A stretch of DNA of 64,000 nucleotides, from assembly GCF_022179525.1 (NCBI RefSeq), contig NZ_BPQX01000025.1:16001-80000 (forward strand), given 5' to 3'. The notes under the pieces were generated by a model, which did not search any database, was not told the origin of the DNA, and saw only the letters and a list, made by a program, of their open reading frames with translations. The stretch is from Methylobacterium persicinum (GTDB lineage: Bacteria > Pseudomonadota > Alphaproteobacteria > Rhizobiales > Beijerinckiaceae). Positions 9,362 to 17,542 of this stretch are shown one piece after another. A program made the position numbers and the translations under genes. Every line of letters begins with the position of its first letter. Position 1 is the stretch's first letter.

Positions 9362-9386
9362 GGCTGCGGGCCGGTCGCCCGCAGCC
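9362..9386. terminator. Hairpin between convergent dnaN and envelope protein gene
   Basis: Perfect 9-bp inverted repeat, GGCTGCGGG / CCCGCAGCC, with a 7-base loop, starting at the base after the dnaN stop and ending 8 bases before the convergent gene's stop. There is no T-tract on either side, so it may act as an RNA 3'-end stabiliser or a two-way weak terminator. Confidence 0.5.
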
Positions 9387-9394
9387 CGAACCGG

Positions 9395-9745
9395 TTATTC
9401 GCAGACTTCGACGCGCTTGAAAGTGAAGTTCTCGTCATCGAGCCACACCTTGCGGCGCTCGTAATGGCAGATCGGGCCACGGCGCTCGCGAATGATCACG
9501 GGCTCCGGCTCCTCTACGACGACCCGGCGGGGGCGGTATTCCGGCGGGGGCGGCGGGGGCGGGTTGTTGGCGCCGTTGACGAGGGCACTGCCGACCACAC
9601 CGCCGACGACGCCGGCGGCCAGACCGCCGATGATCGCGCCGTTCTGGCCGTCGCGGGCCGAGGCGGGGGCGGCTGTGATGGTGAGAAGACCGGCCAGCGC
9701 GAGGGCGCCGGCCCTAAGGACGGTGAAGGGCATCTGAACCGACAC
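9395..9745 (-). CDS. Small secreted glycine-zipper protein
   Basis: 116 residues. The N-terminal signal peptide (LRAGALALAGLLTITAAPAS followed by ARDG, cleavage near residue 30) is followed by a glycine-rich hydrophobic stretch GAIIGGLAAGVVGGVVGSAL. That stretch resembles glycine-zipper outer-membrane or envelope proteins. Next come a run of seven prolines and a conserved-looking C-terminus with three cysteine-flanked segments (GPICHYERR and VEVCE). The GTG start is favoured by a GGAGAG ribosome site 7 bases upstream. Function unknown; an envelope location is inferred. Confidence 0.75.
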   Translation of the reverse strand: MSVQMPFTVLRAGALALAGLLTITAAPASARDGQNGAIIGGLAAGVVGGVVGSALVNGANNPPPPPPPEYRPRRVVVEEPEPVIIRERRGPICHYERRKVWLDDENFTFKRVEVCE

Positions 9746-9932
9746 GCGAGAACTCTCCTGCTCGTGTTGACCGATCAGAGCGCGAGAGCCTTAATTTTGT
9801 CGCAACGGGGACTTGCCGAGTTCGTGATGGCCGCGCCGGCGGTGAAGCCCGACCCCCACGCCGGCTCCGGCAGGGTGCCGCAAAAGTCCCTTGGAGGAGA
9901 CGACAATTCTCCACCACCGATGATATCCTCAC

Positions 9933-10024
9933 CGTCCTTGCGAGCGGAGCGAAGCAACCCAGGGATCCGCTCAGTCGTGAGATGTCCCGCTGCCCTGGAT
10001 TGTATCGCTCCGCTCGCAATGACG
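9933..10024. repeat. Dispersed palindromic repeat, copy 2
   Basis: Left arm CGTCCTTGCGAGCGGAGCG, right arm TATCGCTCCGCTCGCAATGACG, with CCCAGGG and CCCTGGAT inner arms. It occupies most of the gap between the envelope gene and the HAD gene, ending 8 bases from the HAD stop. Same family as the copies at 79, 16872, 28683, 32890 and 47631. The rest of the 9746-10032 gap shows no gene. Confidence 0.75.
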
Positions 10025-10032
10025 AAAGCCCG

Positions 10033-10707
10033 CTAGAGGAGACCCTCGAGGGACGACAGCACCGCGGCCGGGGCGAGGTCGCCGTACTCGTCCGGCAGGC
10101 CCTTCCGGTTGATCCAAACGGGCCGGAACCCGAAGGCGGCGGCGCCCGCGATGTCCCAACGGTTCGACGAGCAGAACACCACCTCGCGCGGGCCCACCCC
10201 GAGCCGGTCGAGGGCGATCCGGTAGGCGTCGGGATGGGTCTTGAACATGCGGGCATCGTCGACGGAGAGGACCGCGTCGAGATGCTTCCCCAGCCCCGCC
10301 GAGGCGACCGCCCGATCGACCATCGGCTGGTCACCGTTGGTGAGGATCGCCGTGCGGATGCCCCGGGCGCGGATTGCGGCGAGGGTGGACGGCACCTCCC
10401 CGTAGGCATCGAGGTCACGATACGCGTCGAGGAGCCGTTCCCGCAGGGCCCGGTCGACCGCGGGATGACGGGCGAGGGCGTAATCGAGGGCGCGTTCGGT
10501 CAGGTGCCAGAATGGCTCGTAGCGGCCCATCAGCCCGAGCACCCAGCTGTATTCGAGCTGCTTTGTCCGCCACATCTCCGATAGGGCCGTCGCCTCGGGC
10601 CCCACGGCCCCGGCATGGCGCTGCACTGCCGAGTTCACGTCGAAGAGCGTCCCGTAGGCGTCGAATACGACGGCGCCGACGCCATCGAGAAGTCGTGTTC
10701 CGGACAT
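10033..10707 (-). CDS. Type II haloacid dehalogenase-like hydrolase
   Basis: HAD-superfamily hydrolase, 224 residues, closest in pattern to L-2-haloacid dehalogenases, which displace halide from 2-halo acids through an aspartyl ester. Motif I is VVFDAYGTLFDV (nucleophile Asp about residue 16), followed by a cap region with WRTKQLEYSWV. Motif II is AILTNGD, and a lysine-containing FKTHPDAY and the terminal acidic SSNRWDIAGAAAFG motif follow. These residues match type II dehalogenases well, though the true substrate cannot be read from sequence. It stands alone, 48 bases upstream of the murJ end. Confidence 0.85.
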   Translation of the reverse strand: MSGTRLLDGVGAVVFDAYGTLFDVNSAVQRHAGAVGPEATALSEMWRTKQLEYSWVLGLMGRYEPFWHLTERALDYALARHPAVDRALRERLLDAYRDLDAYGEVPSTLAAIRARGIRTAILTNGDQPMVDRAVASAGLGKHLDAVLSVDDARMFKTHPDAYRIALDRLGVGPREVVFCSSNRWDIAGAAAFGFRPVWINRKGLPDEYGDLAPAAVLSSLEGLL

Positions 10708-10755
10708 GCGGCCTCCTCAAGCCCCCGCTCCCATCTAGGGCGGAAGATGGGCGGG

Positions 10756-12288
10756 TCAGGCCCGTCGCAGGCGAAGACCGAACAGATGCAGCAGGCCCAC
10801 GAGCAGGCCGCCGTAGACCACGGCCCCCGCCGCCCCGAGGACGGCGAGCACCGCAATCTCCCGCCCATGGCCCATGGCGGGGACCAAGGCCTCGGCGACG
10901 GGCCGCCCGGACAGGGCCACGCCGGTAAGGGCGAGGCAAGCGAGCGCCACGCCGACCACCGTCAGGCCGAGGGTGCGCCCCGGCGCCGTCCAGCCCCGGC
11001 GCTTGGCGAGGCCCATGAGGATCGCAAGGTTGACCCATTGGCTGACCGCGGTCGCCAGGGCGAGGCCGGTGACGCCATAGGGACCCGTCAGCCACAGCTT
11101 CAGGGCGACGTTCACGGCGATGGCCGTGAGGGAGGCCCAGAGGGGCGTCTTGGTATCCTGCCTCGCGTAGAAACTCGCGACGGCGCTGCGCACCAGCACC
11201 ACCGCCGGCAGGGCGAGTCCATACGCCGCCAGCACCGAGGCGGCGCGGGCGGCGTCCTCGGCGGTGAACTGGCCCCGCTGGAACAGGGCGGCCATGATCA
11301 GGCCGGGGATCGTCAGGAAGGCGACCGTGAAGGGGGCCGAGAGGGCGAGGGAGAACCCCGCCGCCCGGTTCTGCGCCCCGTGGGCGCCGGCCACGTCCCC
11401 GGCGGCGATGCGCCGGCTCATCTCCGGAAGGAGCACCGTCCCCGCCGCGATGGCGATGACGCCGAAGGGCAGCTGATAGAGCCGGTCCGCATAGTAGAGG
11501 GCCGAGACGGCCCCCGTCGGCAGCCAGCTGGCGATGATCGTGTCGGCAAAGGCCGCGATCTGGAACCCGGCGGAGCCGATGACGGCGGGGCCAAGCACGG
11601 CGAAGAACCGCTTCAGGGCCGGGTCGAGGCGCGGAACCGCCAGCCCCGGCATGACCCCCGCCCGGCGACACTCCCACCACAGCAGGCCGAACTGCAGCAG
11701 CCCCGAGACCGCCACGCCCCATGAGGCGGCGAAGGCGGCATTCGGGAACAGGAAGGTCAGGGCCAGCGCCGCCAGCATGGCGAGGTTGAGGAGGACCGGC
11801 GCCCCCGCCGGGACGGCGAAGCGGCGGTGGGCGTTGAGGATGCCCGACAGCAGCGTCACCAGGGTCATGAACAGGAGATAGGGGAAGGTGATGCGCGTCA
11901 GCGCCACCGCGAGCTGGAACCGCTCGCCCCCCTCCTCGAAGCCCGGCGCCAGGGCATGGACCACGAAGGGCATCAGCGGCAGGGCGATATTCAGCAGCAC
12001 GAGCTGCACGATCAACATGAGCGTGAAGACGCGGTCGGCGAAGCGCCGGGCGGCACCGGTGGCCCCCGCCTCCTCCAGGGAGGCGTAGGACGGGACGAAG
12101 GCGGTGTTGAACGCCCCCTCGCCGAAGATCGCGCGGAAGTGGTTCGGCAACCGGAAGGCGACGACGAAGGCGTCAGCAATGGGCCCGGCACCCATCACGG
12201 CCGCCATCACCACGTCGCGGGCGAACCCGGTTACGCGGGAGACGAGGGTCCACCCTCCGACCGACAGGATGGAGCGGATCATGGACAC
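10756..12288 (-). CDS. murJ: Lipid II flippase MurJ
   Basis: Flips the peptidoglycan precursor lipid II across the inner membrane. 510 residues with about 14 hydrophobic helices. The N-terminus carries the family motif VSRVTGFARDVVMAAVMGAG, followed by ADAFVVAFRLPNHFRAIFGE, and the conserved AFVPSY motif. The gene is monocistronic as far as can be seen, with sodB upstream separated by a hairpin. Confidence 0.96.
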   Translation of the reverse strand: MSMIRSILSVGGWTLVSRVTGFARDVVMAAVMGAGPIADAFVVAFRLPNHFRAIFGEGAFNTAFVPSYASLEEAGATGAARRFADRVFTLMLIVQLVLLNIALPLMPFVVHALAPGFEEGGERFQLAVALTRITFPYLLFMTLVTLLSGILNAHRRFAVPAGAPVLLNLAMLAALALTFLFPNAAFAASWGVAVSGLLQFGLLWWECRRAGVMPGLAVPRLDPALKRFFAVLGPAVIGSAGFQIAAFADTIIASWLPTGAVSALYYADRLYQLPFGVIAIAAGTVLLPEMSRRIAAGDVAGAHGAQNRAAGFSLALSAPFTVAFLTIPGLIMAALFQRGQFTAEDAARAASVLAAYGLALPAVVLVRSAVASFYARQDTKTPLWASLTAIAVNVALKLWLTGPYGVTGLALATAVSQWVNLAILMGLAKRRGWTAPGRTLGLTVVGVALACLALTGVALSGRPVAEALVPAMGHGREIAVLAVLGAAGAVVYGGLLVGLLHLFGLRLRRA

Positions 12289-12433
12289 GGGACGATCCCG
12301 CGACCGCCCGGAGGGGGCGTGTGGCCCAGGCAGGCGTCCGGCACGGTTCGATCGATGGAAATGGCCGCGCCCCCGTCAGGCCGGGTCGGCCCGGCGGGCG
12401 CATCAAGAGCGGGTTTTACCGTTCATCTCAAGG

Positions 12434-12465
12434 GGCCGGGCACCACAACGGCATGGTGCCCGGCC
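12434..12465 (-). terminator. Hairpin downstream of sodB
   Basis: Perfect 12-bp inverted repeat (GGCCGGGCACCA / TGGTGCCCGGCC) with an 8-base loop, 11 bases after the sodB stop. It is followed on the minus strand by CCTTGAGAT rather than a T-run, so intrinsic termination may be weak. It separates sodB from murJ. Confidence 0.65.
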
Positions 12466-12475
12466 GGCACGCGCC

Positions 12476-13075
12476 TCAGGCGGTCGCCTCGGCGAACATC
12501 TTCTCCACGTGTTCCCAGTTCACGAGGTTCTCGATGAACGCTTTCAGGTAGTCGGGCCGGCGATTGCGGTAGTCGATGTAGTAGGAATGCTCCCACACAT
12601 CGACGCCGAGGATCGGCTTGGCGCCGTGGACCAGGGGGTTCTCGCCGTTCGGGGTCTTCATGATGGCGAGCTTGCCGTCCTTCACGGCGAGCCACGCCCA
12701 GCCCGAGCCGAACTGGCCGATGCCGGCCTGGATGAAGTCCGCCTTGAACTTCTCGGCACCGCCGAGATCCTCGTCGATCTTCTTGGCGAGCGCACCGGGG
12801 ATAGCACCACCACCGTTAGGCTTCATCCACTGCCAGAAATGGATGTGGTTGTAATGCTGCCCGGCATTGTTAAAGAGCGCCTGATTCGTGTTGTAGGCCG
12901 CCTTGACGATCTCTTCGACGCTCTTGCCTGCGAGATCGGTTCCTTCGAGCAGCTTGTTGCCGGTATCCACATAAGCTTTGTGGTGCTTGTCGTGGTGGAA
13001 CTCCAGCGTCTCCTTCGACATGTACGGCCCGAGGGCGTCGTAGGCGTAGGGCAGTTCCGGCAGTGTGAAGGTCAT
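12476..13075 (-). CDS. sodB: Superoxide dismutase, Fe-type
   Basis: Dismutates superoxide in the cytoplasm. The start MTFTLPELPYAYDALGPYMS gives 199 residues, with a GGAGA ribosome site 6 bases upstream; an adjacent ATG would add one Met. Metal ligands are visible in LEFHHDKHHKAY (His about 27), AGQHYNHIHFW (His about 78) and DVWEHSYYIDYRN (Asp and His about 161-165). The Gln in AGQHYNH and the lack of the MnSOD Gln later favour iron as cofactor. A 16-bp perfect palindrome lies about 120 bases upstream. Confidence 0.96.
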   Translation of the reverse strand: MTFTLPELPYAYDALGPYMSKETLEFHHDKHHKAYVDTGNKLLEGTDLAGKSVEEIVKAAYNTNQALFNNAGQHYNHIHFWQWMKPNGGGAIPGALAKKIDEDLGGAEKFKADFIQAGIGQFGSGWAWLAVKDGKLAIMKTPNGENPLVHGAKPILGVDVWEHSYYIDYRNRRPDYLKAFIENLVNWEHVEKMFAEATA

Positions 13076-13193
13076 CATGCGTCTCCGTGCGGCCTGGGGC
13101 CCATTGCGCGCCCCCGGCGGGGTGCTCCCGGGTTGACGTCCGGTACGTAAGTCGGGCTTGCGTCGTCGGCAACGCCGATGGACCGGCACGAAC

Positions 13194-13209
13194 AGGTTTT
13201 GCAAAACCT
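13194..13209. promoter_or_regulatory. 16-bp perfect palindrome, possible operator
   Basis: AGGTTTTGCAAAACCT is a perfect dyad in the divergent region between sodB (start 13075) and the hypothetical membrane gene (start 13272). It is AT-rich relative to the surroundings and could be a regulator site for either gene. The regulator is unknown. Confidence 0.4.
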
Positions 13210-13271
13210 CGGCAGCGCCTTACTGTGCCGGCCACTCCGGGACCCCTGACCACCCGAGTTCAGAGAGTACT

Positions 13272-14057
13272 ATGATCGCTGCGCTGTTCGCGCTCGCCGC
13301 CGCCATGATCATCGCCGGGGTGACCGCCGTCATCGAAGGCTTCCCCTACGTGCGCCTCGAAAGCGGGATGGCGATGGTCTACGGCGGTTCCGTCGTCGGA
13401 TCGTCCGGCGTCCTGCTGTTCGGGCTCGCCGTCGTCGCCACGGGGCTGCGGCGGGTGGAGAAGACCCTGCGCCAGGGGCGAGGTTCCGATGACGCTGTGC
13501 TCCCCGCACCTGTCCGCGAGGCCGGCAACGCCGACATCGACCCGTTCCAGGATTTCGTCACCCCCCCCGTCACGGCGGGTCCCGGCGCGACAGCGGACCG
13601 GACGCGGATCGAGCCTTCCCTAAGCGAGACTGCGCTCGCCGCGCCGGATGCCGGGCCTCGCTCGCCGCGGCAGCCGGAGGTTCCCGCCGCCATCGAGCCG
13701 GAGCTTCCCCTGCCGGGCCTGACCCCGCCCCATGCGGCGGACAAGCCGGCCACCGAGGTCCGGACGGAGACGGGAGACGACCTTTTCGTACCCCCGCGTC
13801 CGACGCCGGAGCCCGTCGCCGCGGGACCGGCCCACACGGAAACGGCCCTGCGTTCGAGCCTTGACGAGGCCCCGGCCGCCGGCCCGGAGCGCACCGTGGT
13901 CGGCCGCTACAGCTCCGGCGGCAACACCTACATGATGTTCGACGACGGAGCGATCGAGGCAGATACGCCGAACGGCCGCTTCACCTTCGCCTCCCTCGAC
14001 GAACTGAAGGCGTTCGTGGACGGCGGTGGAGAAGCCGGCGCCCGGGGTGCCGCCTGA
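13272..14057 (+). CDS. Hypothetical membrane-anchored protein
   Basis: I do not recognise a family. The start MIAALFALAAAMIIAG gives 261 residues. Two hydrophobic segments are visible (residues about 3-20 and 35-58, the latter GSSGVLLFGLAVVATGL). A long acidic proline-rich linker follows, then a compact C-terminal region with GRYSSGGNTYMMFDDGAIEA and FTFASLDELKAFVDGG. That C-terminal piece reads like a small structured domain found at the end of other alphaproteobacterial membrane proteins. The start at 13272 follows an AGAGAG stretch. Confidence 0.75.
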   Translation: MIAALFALAAAMIIAGVTAVIEGFPYVRLESGMAMVYGGSVVGSSGVLLFGLAVVATGLRRVEKTLRQGRGSDDAVLPAPVREAGNADIDPFQDFVTPPVTAGPGATADRTRIEPSLSETALAAPDAGPRSPRQPEVPAAIEPELPLPGLTPPHAADKPATEVRTETGDDLFVPPRPTPEPVAAGPAHTETALRSSLDEAPAAGPERTVVGRYSSGGNTYMMFDDGAIEADTPNGRFTFASLDELKAFVDGGGEAGARGAA

Positions 14058-14210
14058 CGGGCATTCCGCCTGACGCATCGATAGGATGGGGCGGGCGGCA
14101 CGCCGCCTGCAGTGGGGGTTCGTGACCGACAGCCACACCCCGAGCCCTGCCCCACCCCGGTACGGATCCGCCCCAGCCAGGGACGCGGGCCCGTCCGCGA
14201 ACCCGATGCC

Positions 14211-15626
14211 ATGATCGCCCGTCACAGCCTGATCTATGTCGGCTCGCGCGGCATCGCGGCGGCCCTCAACATGGCCTCCGTGGCGGTGTTCACGCGCCTG
14301 TCGCCGGCGCAGACCTACGGCAGCTACCTGTACCTGCTGTCGTGGGCCCTCGTCCTCTACGGGGCGACGTGTCAATGGCCCAAGTTCTCGTTCTTCGCCC
14401 TCTACGATGAGGGTCGCGCGCAGGCGCAGATCGGCACCGTGGTGCGCATCCTCGCGGGCTCGCTCCTCCTGGCCGGGCTCGCCGCCGGCCTCGCCGCGGC
14501 CCTTGGGCTGATCGCCGCGCCCGCGGCGGGGGCGATCCTGCTCCTGGCGGTCGGCTTCACCCTCTTCGAAGGCTCCACCGAGATCGCCCGCACCCGCCTC
14601 AAGGCCGGGGCGGTGGCGGCGTCGGTCCTCTGCCGTGCCGTGCTGATGCTCGGCCTCGGCAGTGCCGTCCTGCGGGCCACGGGCGATCCCGTAGATCTCG
14701 CCCTGGCCATCGCGGCATCGAACGCCCTGGGCGCTCTGCCCGCCCTCATCACGATGGGCCCGCTCATGCGCGGACAGGGCAGCCGGGCCGAGGCCCGGCG
14801 CCTGATCGCCTATGGCTGGCCGCTGGTCCTCTCCTTCGGCGTCGCCGCCCTGGCCCAAAGCCTCGACCGGCTGATCATCGCCAAGACCGTCGGCCCGGCG
14901 GGGCTCGGCGCCTACGGGGCCATCGCCGACTTCCTGCGGCAGAGCTTCATCGTGTTCGGGGAGGCGCTCGCCCTCTCGCTGATGTCGATCGCCAAGCGGG
15001 AGGCCCGGATCGACGGCATGGCCGCGGCCTCGGGGGTCTTGTGCGACGCCGCCCGGGCGATGACGGCCATCGCCGCCTTCGGCGCGGTGTTCTTCCTGTG
15101 CTTCGACGACCTCGTGGTCGCGATCCTGCTGGGACCGGGATACCGCGAGGAGGCACGCCGCCTCGCCCCGATCCTGATCCTGGCGAGCATCCTGATGATG
15201 TTCCGGTCCTATTATTTCGGGCAGGTCATCTATTTCACCCGCACGAGCCGGCTCGAGGCGGCGGCCGCCTTCGCGACCCTCATCACCGTCGCCTTCGCCT
15301 CGCTCCTGCTGATCCCGCCCTTCGGCGCCTTCGGGGCCGCCGTGGCCTTCGCAGCGGGACAGGCGGCGGCCTGCTTCGTGCTCGTCGTCGGGGCCGAACG
15401 GGCCGGCACCGCGATGCCCTTGCCCCTGGCGGACATGGCCGGGATCACCGTTGCCGCCCTGGCCGTGGGCCTCGCCATCAGCGGCATCGGCCTGCTGCCG
15501 GGGGGAACGCAGCTTCCGGGGATCGCCCTGCGGCTGATTTTGCTCGGCGTCGCGTTCCTCGCGGTGGCGTGGCGCATCGACATGCTGGGCCTGGCCGGGG
15601 CCATCCGCCGCCGGCTGGCAGCATGA
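14211..15626 (+). CDS. Polysaccharide flippase-like membrane protein
   Basis: Multi-helix membrane protein of the oligosaccharide flippase (MATE/MOP, Wzx-like) type, 471 residues from MIARHSLIYVGSRGIAAAL. About 12-14 hydrophobic helices are visible. Typical regions include NMASVAVFTRLSPAQTYGSY near the N-terminus and SLDRLIIAKTVGPAGLGAYG in the middle. It would move a lipid-linked glycan across the inner membrane. An upstream in-frame GTG at 14112 is possible but adds a non-hydrophobic leader. The stop overlaps the start of the next gene (ATGA), so the two are translationally coupled. No glycosyltransferases are nearby. Confidence 0.83.
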   Translation: MIARHSLIYVGSRGIAAALNMASVAVFTRLSPAQTYGSYLYLLSWALVLYGATCQWPKFSFFALYDEGRAQAQIGTVVRILAGSLLLAGLAAGLAAALGLIAAPAAGAILLLAVGFTLFEGSTEIARTRLKAGAVAASVLCRAVLMLGLGSAVLRATGDPVDLALAIAASNALGALPALITMGPLMRGQGSRAEARRLIAYGWPLVLSFGVAALAQSLDRLIIAKTVGPAGLGAYGAIADFLRQSFIVFGEALALSLMSIAKREARIDGMAAASGVLCDAARAMTAIAAFGAVFFLCFDDLVVAILLGPGYREEARRLAPILILASILMMFRSYYFGQVIYFTRTSRLEAAAAFATLITVAFASLLLIPPFGAFGAAVAFAAGQAAACFVLVVGAERAGTAMPLPLADMAGITVAALAVGLAISGIGLLPGGTQLPGIALRLILLGVAFLAVAWRIDMLGLAGAIRRRLAA

Positions 15627-16834
15627 CGGCGCCGTTTCCCATGCCGAAGCGTCCTCCGCCGGATCGGCACCACGACCCGGCGACGGTGAGGTTGCCGGGC
15701 GGCCTCGTCGCCGCCTTCCGGCCCCTCGATCCTGCCGCGGCATGGGTCCCGGCCTGGGAGGCCCTCGGGGCCACCGCCCTCGTCGCCAACCCGTTCTACG
15801 AGGCGGCTTACGCCCTGGCCGCCGCCCCGGCCTTCGGGGCTGGCGTGCGGATGCTCCTCATCGCCGACAGGCCGCCGGAGGAGCCCGGGGTCCGCCTGCT
15901 GGCCGCGTGGCCCCATCGCCTGGTGCGGTCTCGCTGGGGCGTTCCCCTGCCCCTGCTGATGGGGTGGACTCACGGCTACGCGCCGCTCGGCGTGCCCCTC
16001 ATCGATGCCGGCGATCCCGGCACGGCCCTCGCCGCCTTCCTCGCCGCCCCGGGTGCCGTGGGAGCGCCGGGGCGGCTCCTGCTGACCAACGCTCCCGCCG
16101 AGGGGCCATTCCGCGACCTTCTGGACCGGGCCGGGAACCGGCAAGCCGCCTACTGGCCCCATCGCCGCGGGATGCTGAGCCCCGCCTCGGATCCGGCTTC
16201 CCGGGAGACCTATCTCGACCACTTGTCCGGCAACCGGCGTCGCAGGCTGCGCCGGGCCCGGCGGCGCCTCGACGCATCCGGCACGGTCACCTTCGAGCTG
16301 CTGACCGATCCGGCCGTCTTCCCCGCCGCCCTGGACGCGCATATCGCTCTGGAGTCGGCGAGCTGGAAAGGCCGGGTGGGAACGGCCCTGGCGCAGCGCC
16401 CGGACGAGGCCGCCTTCCTACGCGACGCCGTCGCGGCCCTCGCCGAACGGGGCCAAGTAAGGATCGCCCGCCTCCAACAGGGCGGCAGACTCCTGGCCTC
16501 GGCGGTCCTGCCCCTGACGGGCCATGACGCCTTCGTGCTCAAGGTCGCCCATGACGACAGCGACCCGGCCGCGGCGCCCGGCGTGCAGTTGGTCCACCGC
16601 CTGACGGAGGACGTCCTCACGGGTTCGGACATCGCGCGGATCGATTCCTGCGCCCCCCCCGGCTTCGAACTCGCCACGCTGTTCTGGCGGGAGCGCAGGG
16701 CGATTGCCCACCTCCTCGTCGAGGCGGGGCACGACCCGCTCTTCCCCGTCGCGTCACGACTGGAGCGGGCGCGGGAGGCGGTCGCGCGCCTGCGGCTCGC
16801 CCTCAGGGAGCGGCGGGAGAAATCGCGGGGCTAA
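15623..16834 (+). CDS. FemAB/GNAT-like acyltransferase
   Basis: 403 residues, starting inside the stop of the flippase gene. The C-terminal half resembles GNAT proteins of the FemAB/BioF2-like type (Acetyltransf_6). It has a basic loop NRRRRLRRARRRL, HIALESASWKGRVGTAL, and a segment with VRIARLQQGGRLLASAVLPL and DAFVLKVAHDD. Proteins of this kind act in exopolysaccharide or cell-envelope modification. Coupling to the flippase suggests it acylates or aminoacylates a surface glycan. The exact substrate is unknown. Confidence 0.75.
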   Translation: MTAPFPMPKRPPPDRHHDPATVRLPGGLVAAFRPLDPAAAWVPAWEALGATALVANPFYEAAYALAAAPAFGAGVRMLLIADRPPEEPGVRLLAAWPHRLVRSRWGVPLPLLMGWTHGYAPLGVPLIDAGDPGTALAAFLAAPGAVGAPGRLLLTNAPAEGPFRDLLDRAGNRQAAYWPHRRGMLSPASDPASRETYLDHLSGNRRRRLRRARRRLDASGTVTFELLTDPAVFPAALDAHIALESASWKGRVGTALAQRPDEAAFLRDAVAALAERGQVRIARLQQGGRLLASAVLPLTGHDAFVLKVAHDDSDPAAAPGVQLVHRLTEDVLTGSDIARIDSCAPPGFELATLFWRERRAIAHLLVEAGHDPLFPVASRLERAREAVARLRLALRERREKSRG

Positions 16835-16871
16835 AGCGGTTTCCGGAACACTTGGATCACGTCATCACCAC

Positions 16872-16964
16872 GGTCATTGCGAGCGAAGGGTAGCAACCGA
16901 GGGATCCGCAACATCCTGAGATGTCTCGCGGCCCTGGATTGCTTCGCTCCGCTCGTAAAGACGG
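16872..16964. repeat. Dispersed palindromic repeat, copy 3
   Basis: Left arm GGTCATTGCGAGCGAAGGG, right arm CCCTGGATTGCTTCGCTCCG then CTCGTAAAGACGG. The centre GGGATCCGCAACATCCTGAGATGTC resembles the centre of copy 2. It lies between the acyltransferase stop and the convergent small gene at 17048. Confidence 0.75.
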
Positions 16965-17047
16965 AAATCACGCGATCCAAAGATTTCCGGACCCGCTTGA
17001 GCGGGCGTCGGAAAAACACCCCGTCCGTCATCCGCCGGATCGCGCCC

Positions 17048-17284
17048 CTAATCGCCTTCCTCGAACCGGGTGCGATAAAACACCTCGCGGCCGGCGCCGT
17101 CGATCACGCGCACCGCTTGCGCTGGCTCGGCCCGGCGCTGCGGAACCCGTGCCCGTGCGAAGAGGCGCAGCGCCCGCTCCTGTGCGGCTTCCGGACCGGA
17201 GACCCGGACCGAGATGCGGGTCACGACCTCATCGCCGTCGGGGCCGATGACTTCGATATGGAAAGTCTCGCGCAACCGGGTCAA
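17048..17284 (-). CDS. Small hypothetical protein
   Basis: 78 residues from a TTG codon. The sequence is charged and soluble, with an alternating pattern (FHIEVIGPDGDEVVTRISVR and RVIDGAGREVFYRTRFEEGD) that suggests a small beta-rich fold. I do not recognise a family. There is only a weak purine-rich ribosome site (AGAGCAGG). The coding call rests on codon-position GC bias and on the gap it fills; a few codons of the N-terminus could be wrong. Confidence 0.45.
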   Translation of the reverse strand: MTRLRETFHIEVIGPDGDEVVTRISVRVSGPEAAQERALRLFARARVPQRRAEPAQAVRVIDGAGREVFYRTRFEEGD

Positions 17285-17359
17285 CCTGCTCTATGTGGGT
17301 GCGCGACCGACGGCACGAGGCGCCGGGTCCGGTCCGCTTCGCCGCAATAGGGGAGTTGC

Positions 17360-17542
17360 GTGGATCCACTCAAGGCCGCCGCCGCCACCCTGTTCTGCCT
17401 TGCCCTGTTCTGGCTCGTCCTGCGCCTGACGCAGCGGCTGATGGAGATGGCCATCGCCGCCGGCCGGGCCGAAGAGCAGCGCCGGGCGGACGCGGAGGCC
17501 CTCGCGGCGCAGGCGGATCAGACCGCCGGGGTGGTGCCGTAG
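17360..17542 (+). CDS. Small single-pass membrane protein
   Basis: 60 residues, GTG start with a good GGGGAG ribosome site 5 bases upstream. One membrane helix (AAAATLFCLALFWLVLRLTQ, residues about 6-25) is followed by a charged alanine-rich helix that looks like a short coiled coil. Its last 25 bases overlap the end of the convergent selO gene. Function unknown. Confidence 0.55.
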   Translation: MDPLKAAAATLFCLALFWLVLRLTQRLMEMAIAAGRAEEQRRADAEALAAQADQTAGVVP

